The notes beneath the pieces were generated by a model. That model had not been told where the DNA came from. It did not search any database and saw only the letters and a list, made by a program, of their open reading frames with translations. Below, in pieces: positions 43,732-46,803 of a stretch of 46,803 nucleotides of DNA. The translations under genes were made by a program, and so were the position numbers. Source of the stretch: Achromobacter xylosoxidans (GTDB taxonomy: Bacteria; Pseudomonadota; Gammaproteobacteria; Burkholderiales; Burkholderiaceae_B); assembly GCF_002192695.1 (NCBI RefSeq), contig NZ_MTLG01000119.1, forward strand, positions 1 through 46,803, in the 5' to 3' direction. Each line of letters opens with the position of its first letter. Position 1 is the stretch's first letter.

Positions 43732-46215
43732 TCAGCCCAGGGTGAATCGGCGGCTCTTGAAACTGATGGTGTTCCGGAACTCCTCGACGGAGCCAACTTT
43801 CCGGATATTCCCCCAGGTGCCTTTGTAGTAAGGAATGATGTTGCGGTCGGTCCATTCGGTCGTGACGTCGCCTTGGATTCCGTTGACGTAGCCGAACATC
43901 ATGAACGTCTGGCCGCGCTTTATTTCAGGCACCGGGTACACCATCGCGTAGGTGGAGCCGTAGTCGTTGTAGACCTCGACCACGTCTGAAGCCTCCACGC
44001 CTAGGTCCTGGCAATCGGCAGGGTTGATCTCGATGTACGCCATCGGATAACGGTCTTGCGCAAAGCTGTTGTACTGATCGTGATAGGCCGTTTGCCAGAT
44101 CTCGTTATTGCGGCCGTTGTTCAACCAGAACTTGTATATCTTCTTTTGGGCGACCACGGGCTCGGGCAGGCCTTTCCACTGCGCCGGCTTGAAGTGAGCT
44201 TTTCCGTCGGCGGTGTCGAACTTACCGTCCGTGTAGAGCATTTCGGTGCCTTTGAGCTTCCCATCCGCGTAGGCCTGAACGGGTAACTGAACGCCGTTAT
44301 TGCCGGCGGCGAGCAACCGTTCGTACGTGACCAGGTGACCGGTATCGCCGCCTTGGCTGTCAATCTTCGGCGCGTCCTTCTGGCCCGCCCGACGAAACCC
44401 ATCATTGAACGCATCCTCTTCCGTCTTCCAGTCGAATCCGGCGAAACGTTGCGCCATCTTGCTGTTGCCTTCCTTCTCGTACATGGCTTTCAGCGTGTTG
44501 GCGATTCGCGCGGCGATCAGGCAGTCCGCTTGCGCTTCCCCGGGCGGGTCCGTGAACTTTTGCGACAGGCGAATGCGCCGCTCGCCATTCATGGACGTCA
44601 GGTTCGTTTCGCCCGGGTGCGCCGCTGGAAGCAGCAGATGGGCAGCCTCGGCCAGTTTGGTTGGATAGAGATTGATGCTTGCAACAAACAATCCGCCTCG
44701 TTGCGTGGCCGCATAGATGATGTCGACCATCTCTTCGGTTGAAGCGCCGCGCGCTTTCTGCATGGCTTCCTTCACGATGGCGGATCGCTTGAGCACCGCC
44801 TCTCGGAGCGCTTGCGCGTTATTGCTGGTCTGGAAGTTGTTGGACCCCCACCAGGTCATCATCCTGCCCTTGCCTTTGATGAGTTCCTGGTCAATGTAGA
44901 TTTTCTTGTCGCCAGGGTAGGGGGGCCTGGCATAACCCTCTTGGTGCCCACCCATGCGTACACATCCGGTGCCACGGCGCCCCACGTTGTGCGTGGCGAT
45001 GACCAGATCCAGCAACGCCGACTGAATGACGTAGTTGTCGTTGCCCCAGATGATGCCTTTTTCGTAGGCATGCATGGTGCGCGGAAGCTGCCCTGTCTTC
45101 TTCGGCTTGTACGACCACTCCGCCGCCTTCTTCAGGTCGTCGACCGGTACGCCCGTGATCTTGCTGCATTCCTCCAGGGGCATGCGATTCGTGTTGACGG
45201 CCTCATCAAATCCCGCCGTGTGCGTCTTGATGAACGGCTTGTCCACCCAGCCCTGTTCAACTACGTAGGTGAACAGCCCGTTGAACAGCGCGATGTCAGT
45301 GCCAGGTTCGATCGCCAGATGCAGCACCCGATCTTTTCCGGCAATTTGGCGGGCGATCGCGATGGAAGGCGTGTCGCGAGGGTCCACGAAGACGATGCGG
45401 GTATCCGGGAGCTCTTCGCCTGCGAAGCGCGCCTTTTTCTTTTCGACCGTCTGCCCATACAGATTGGGGATCCAGTGATTCAGGAAGTAGTTGGTCTGGG
45501 ATTCGTAAGGATTATTTCCAATCGACCACAGCACGTCGGCAAGCTCGGCGTCTTCGTAGGCATTGTTGAGCTCGCCGATGCCCATCTCGCGCGTAGCATG
45601 GCATTCCGAGTTGTAGGCTGGACGATTGTGGATACGGACCATTGGCGTCTGGAGCGCGGTGAACATCAGCTTGCCCGTGCCCCAGGTGTTTTCGAAGCCT
45701 CCGCCAGCCCCACCGTGGTCGAAACAGGAGAACACAATGCCCTCGGGGCCATCGGTATCCAGTACCTTCTTCAGCAGGCCGGCGTACAGTGCCAAGGCGT
45801 TGTCCCACGGAACGTCCACCCATTGGTCGGCGGCATACATGCGCGGCTGTTTCAGGCGCGCCTTGCCATCGCCATCGGGCGTGTACATATAGCTGGCCAT
45901 CCGGCCGCCACGGGTCGAACTCAAGCCGCTGTTGACCACGCATTCCTTGTCCGGAACGATCATGATGTTGTGACGCGAGCCATCCCGCTGCGTGATTACG
46001 TTGGTCATCGCCGGGGTAAGCGTCAACGCGAAAGGCGGTAGCTGCTGACGAAAGTCCTGGCCCAGCGCATTCTCCTCGGGTGCCCGGCCTCCCTCGCTTT
46101 GCTCCGGCCATTTGTAAACGTGGTACCCACAGCCGACGATACAGAAGTGGCACGTCATATTCGTGCGCGCGGCATCCTTCGGCGGCAAGGTGATGCGGTC
46201 TTTGGGTGCGGACAT
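43732..46215 (-). CDS. aioA: Arsenite oxidase large subunit AioA
   Basis: An 827-residue molybdopterin enzyme of the DMSO-reductase superfamily that oxidises arsenite to arsenate at the periplasmic side. It has the C-x2-C-x3-C motif for the [3Fe-4S] cluster (CHFCIVGC, Cys22, 25, 29), followed by SGLSSTRGG, where Ser stands in place of a fourth Cys, as expected in AioA. The Tat signal is on the small subunit. It is full length and 14 bases after aioB. Confidence 0.97.
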   Translation of the reverse strand: MSAPKDRITLPPKDAARTNMTCHFCIVGCGYHVYKWPEQSEGGRAPEENALGQDFRQQLPPFALTLTPAMTNVITQRDGSRHNIMIVPDKECVVNSGLSSTRGGRMASYMYTPDGDGKARLKQPRMYAADQWVDVPWDNALALYAGLLKKVLDTDGPEGIVFSCFDHGGAGGGFENTWGTGKLMFTALQTPMVRIHNRPAYNSECHATREMGIGELNNAYEDAELADVLWSIGNNPYESQTNYFLNHWIPNLYGQTVEKKKARFAGEELPDTRIVFVDPRDTPSIAIARQIAGKDRVLHLAIEPGTDIALFNGLFTYVVEQGWVDKPFIKTHTAGFDEAVNTNRMPLEECSKITGVPVDDLKKAAEWSYKPKKTGQLPRTMHAYEKGIIWGNDNYVIQSALLDLVIATHNVGRRGTGCVRMGGHQEGYARPPYPGDKKIYIDQELIKGKGRMMTWWGSNNFQTSNNAQALREAVLKRSAIVKEAMQKARGASTEEMVDIIYAATQRGGLFVASINLYPTKLAEAAHLLLPAAHPGETNLTSMNGERRIRLSQKFTDPPGEAQADCLIAARIANTLKAMYEKEGNSKMAQRFAGFDWKTEEDAFNDGFRRAGQKDAPKIDSQGGDTGHLVTYERLLAAGNNGVQLPVQAYADGKLKGTEMLYTDGKFDTADGKAHFKPAQWKGLPEPVVAQKKIYKFWLNNGRNNEIWQTAYHDQYNSFAQDRYPMAYIEINPADCQDLGVEASDVVEVYNDYGSTYAMVYPVPEIKRGQTFMMFGYVNGIQGDVTTEWTDRNIIPYYKGTWGNIRKVGSVEEFRNTISFKSRRFTLG

Positions 46216-46229
46216 GAGCGTCTCCCGAC

Positions 46230-46760
46230 TTACAGAATGTTGGCCTGGCGGCCGTAGATCAAGCCTTCGACCCCAACCGCGGATATCGCGTCCGAACTGG
46301 CGTCATAGCGCAGCAGAATCCGTGGGAGGTTTTCGGTGGCTTGCCCGCAGATCATCTGGCCTGCCTTCTCGGCGTCAAACTCGCTGAAGTGGCACGGGCA
46401 CTTGAACGTTTTTGTTTTGTTGTCGAAAACTGTGGGGCAGCCCATATGCGTGCACATCGTGCTGTACGCGACGATGTCGTGGTCAGGGCCAACGCCGCCG
46501 GGAACGGGATGCCCGAGCTTCACAGCGGTACACGGCGAGGCATTGTCGGGATAGGCGAACTGCAGGGGCGTGTCGGCCGTGAGCTTCTGCGCGACGGCGA
46601 TGGACTTCACGGGGTAGGGCAGCGTGGTTCCTGTGTGCGGCGCCGTGGCCGGTTGGGCTTGGGCGGGCATGATCGGGATGAGTGTTGCGGCAGCAACAGC
46701 ACCGCCCGTTCCGCTCAACTTGAGGAATCCGCGCCGGGTAAGGATTTGTGGCTCTGACAT
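46230..46760 (-). CDS. aioB: Arsenite oxidase small (Rieske) subunit AioB
   Basis: A 176-residue Rieske protein with a Tat signal (LTRRGFLKLSGTGG) through which the AioAB complex is exported. The 2Fe-2S site has CTH (Cys103, His105) and CPCH (Cys121, His124). Cys108 and Cys123 are both present and could form the disulfide seen in some AioB proteins and absent in others. First gene of the visible operon; its promoter lies within or beyond the last 43 bases of the window. Confidence 0.97.
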   Translation of the reverse strand: MSEPQILTRRGFLKLSGTGGAVAAATLIPIMPAQAQPATAPHTGTTLPYPVKSIAVAQKLTADTPLQFAYPDNASPCTAVKLGHPVPGGVGPDHDIVAYSTMCTHMGCPTVFDNKTKTFKCPCHFSEFDAEKAGQMICGQATENLPRILLRYDASSDAISAVGVEGLIYGRQANIL

Positions 46761-46803
46761 GTCGATATTTCCTATTGAAACGAAATGACGGCTTCAGTAC
46801 TCT

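Noticed and set aside
44812..46041. Plus-strand open frame of 409 codons opposite aioA
   Set aside because: Shadow of the arsenite oxidase gene.

Overview
The window comes from a GC-rich betaproteobacterium of the Alcaligenaceae type (Achromobacter/Bordetella-like). I infer this from the housekeeping set thiC, proB, obgE, rpmA, rplU and ispB, a TTG-started IspB, and the style of the XRE and IclR regulators. No database was searched.

Region 1 (1-11831) is chromosomal core. It starts with about 900 bases of non-coding DNA packed with inverted repeats. Then come thiC with a TPP riboswitch, a small lipoprotein gene with a SecD-P1-like domain, a divergent XRE regulator / pseudo-receiver regulator pair, proB, obgE, rpmA-rplU, a divergent IclR / FAH-hydrolase pair, ispB, and a tRNA-Pro(CGG).

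Region 2 (11832-24045) is the maintenance/replication block of an integrative and conjugative element of the PFGI-1/SPI-7 class, abutting the 3' end of tRNA-Pro. It holds a small HTH repressor with a three-palindrome control region, then parA, a ParB-family gene, a DUF2857-like gene, several tiny overlapping ORFs, two genes sharing a repeated winged-helix unit (one STY4528-like), a PFL_4669-type gene, a DUF3158-like gene, an SSB-like gene and topB. A 15-base palindrome recurs three times in this block. No relaxase, coupling protein or type IV secretion genes follow within the window, so the element is either rearranged or continues beyond the right edge.

Region 3 (24046-31097) starts with a two-gene recombination module (a KfrA-like coiled-coil protein plus a tyrosine recombinase). 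Cargo follows: a SulP anion transporter behind a hairpin-rich leader that looks like an undescribed riboregulator, a tandem universal stress protein, and a PadR-ChrA chromate efflux operon.

Region 4 (31098-41603) is a PhoX-type (DUF839) phosphatase gene cut by an 8,230-base mercury-resistance transposon with Tn501-like layout: tnpA, tnpR, an EAL/DUF3330 gene, then merE-D-A-P-T and divergent merR. It has 38-base terminal repeats with one mismatch and a 5-base TCTAT duplication. Removing the transposon and one duplication restores a 756-codon frame.

Region 5 (41604-46803) is an arsenite-oxidation operon on the minus strand (aioB, aioA, cytochrome c, moaA) facing a plus-strand ArsR-family regulator. 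The right edge lies just upstream of aioB, so any regulatory aio genes there are not visible. Together regions 2-5 form a multi-metal island carrying arsenite oxidation, Hg(II) reduction and chromate efflux beside a tRNA gene.
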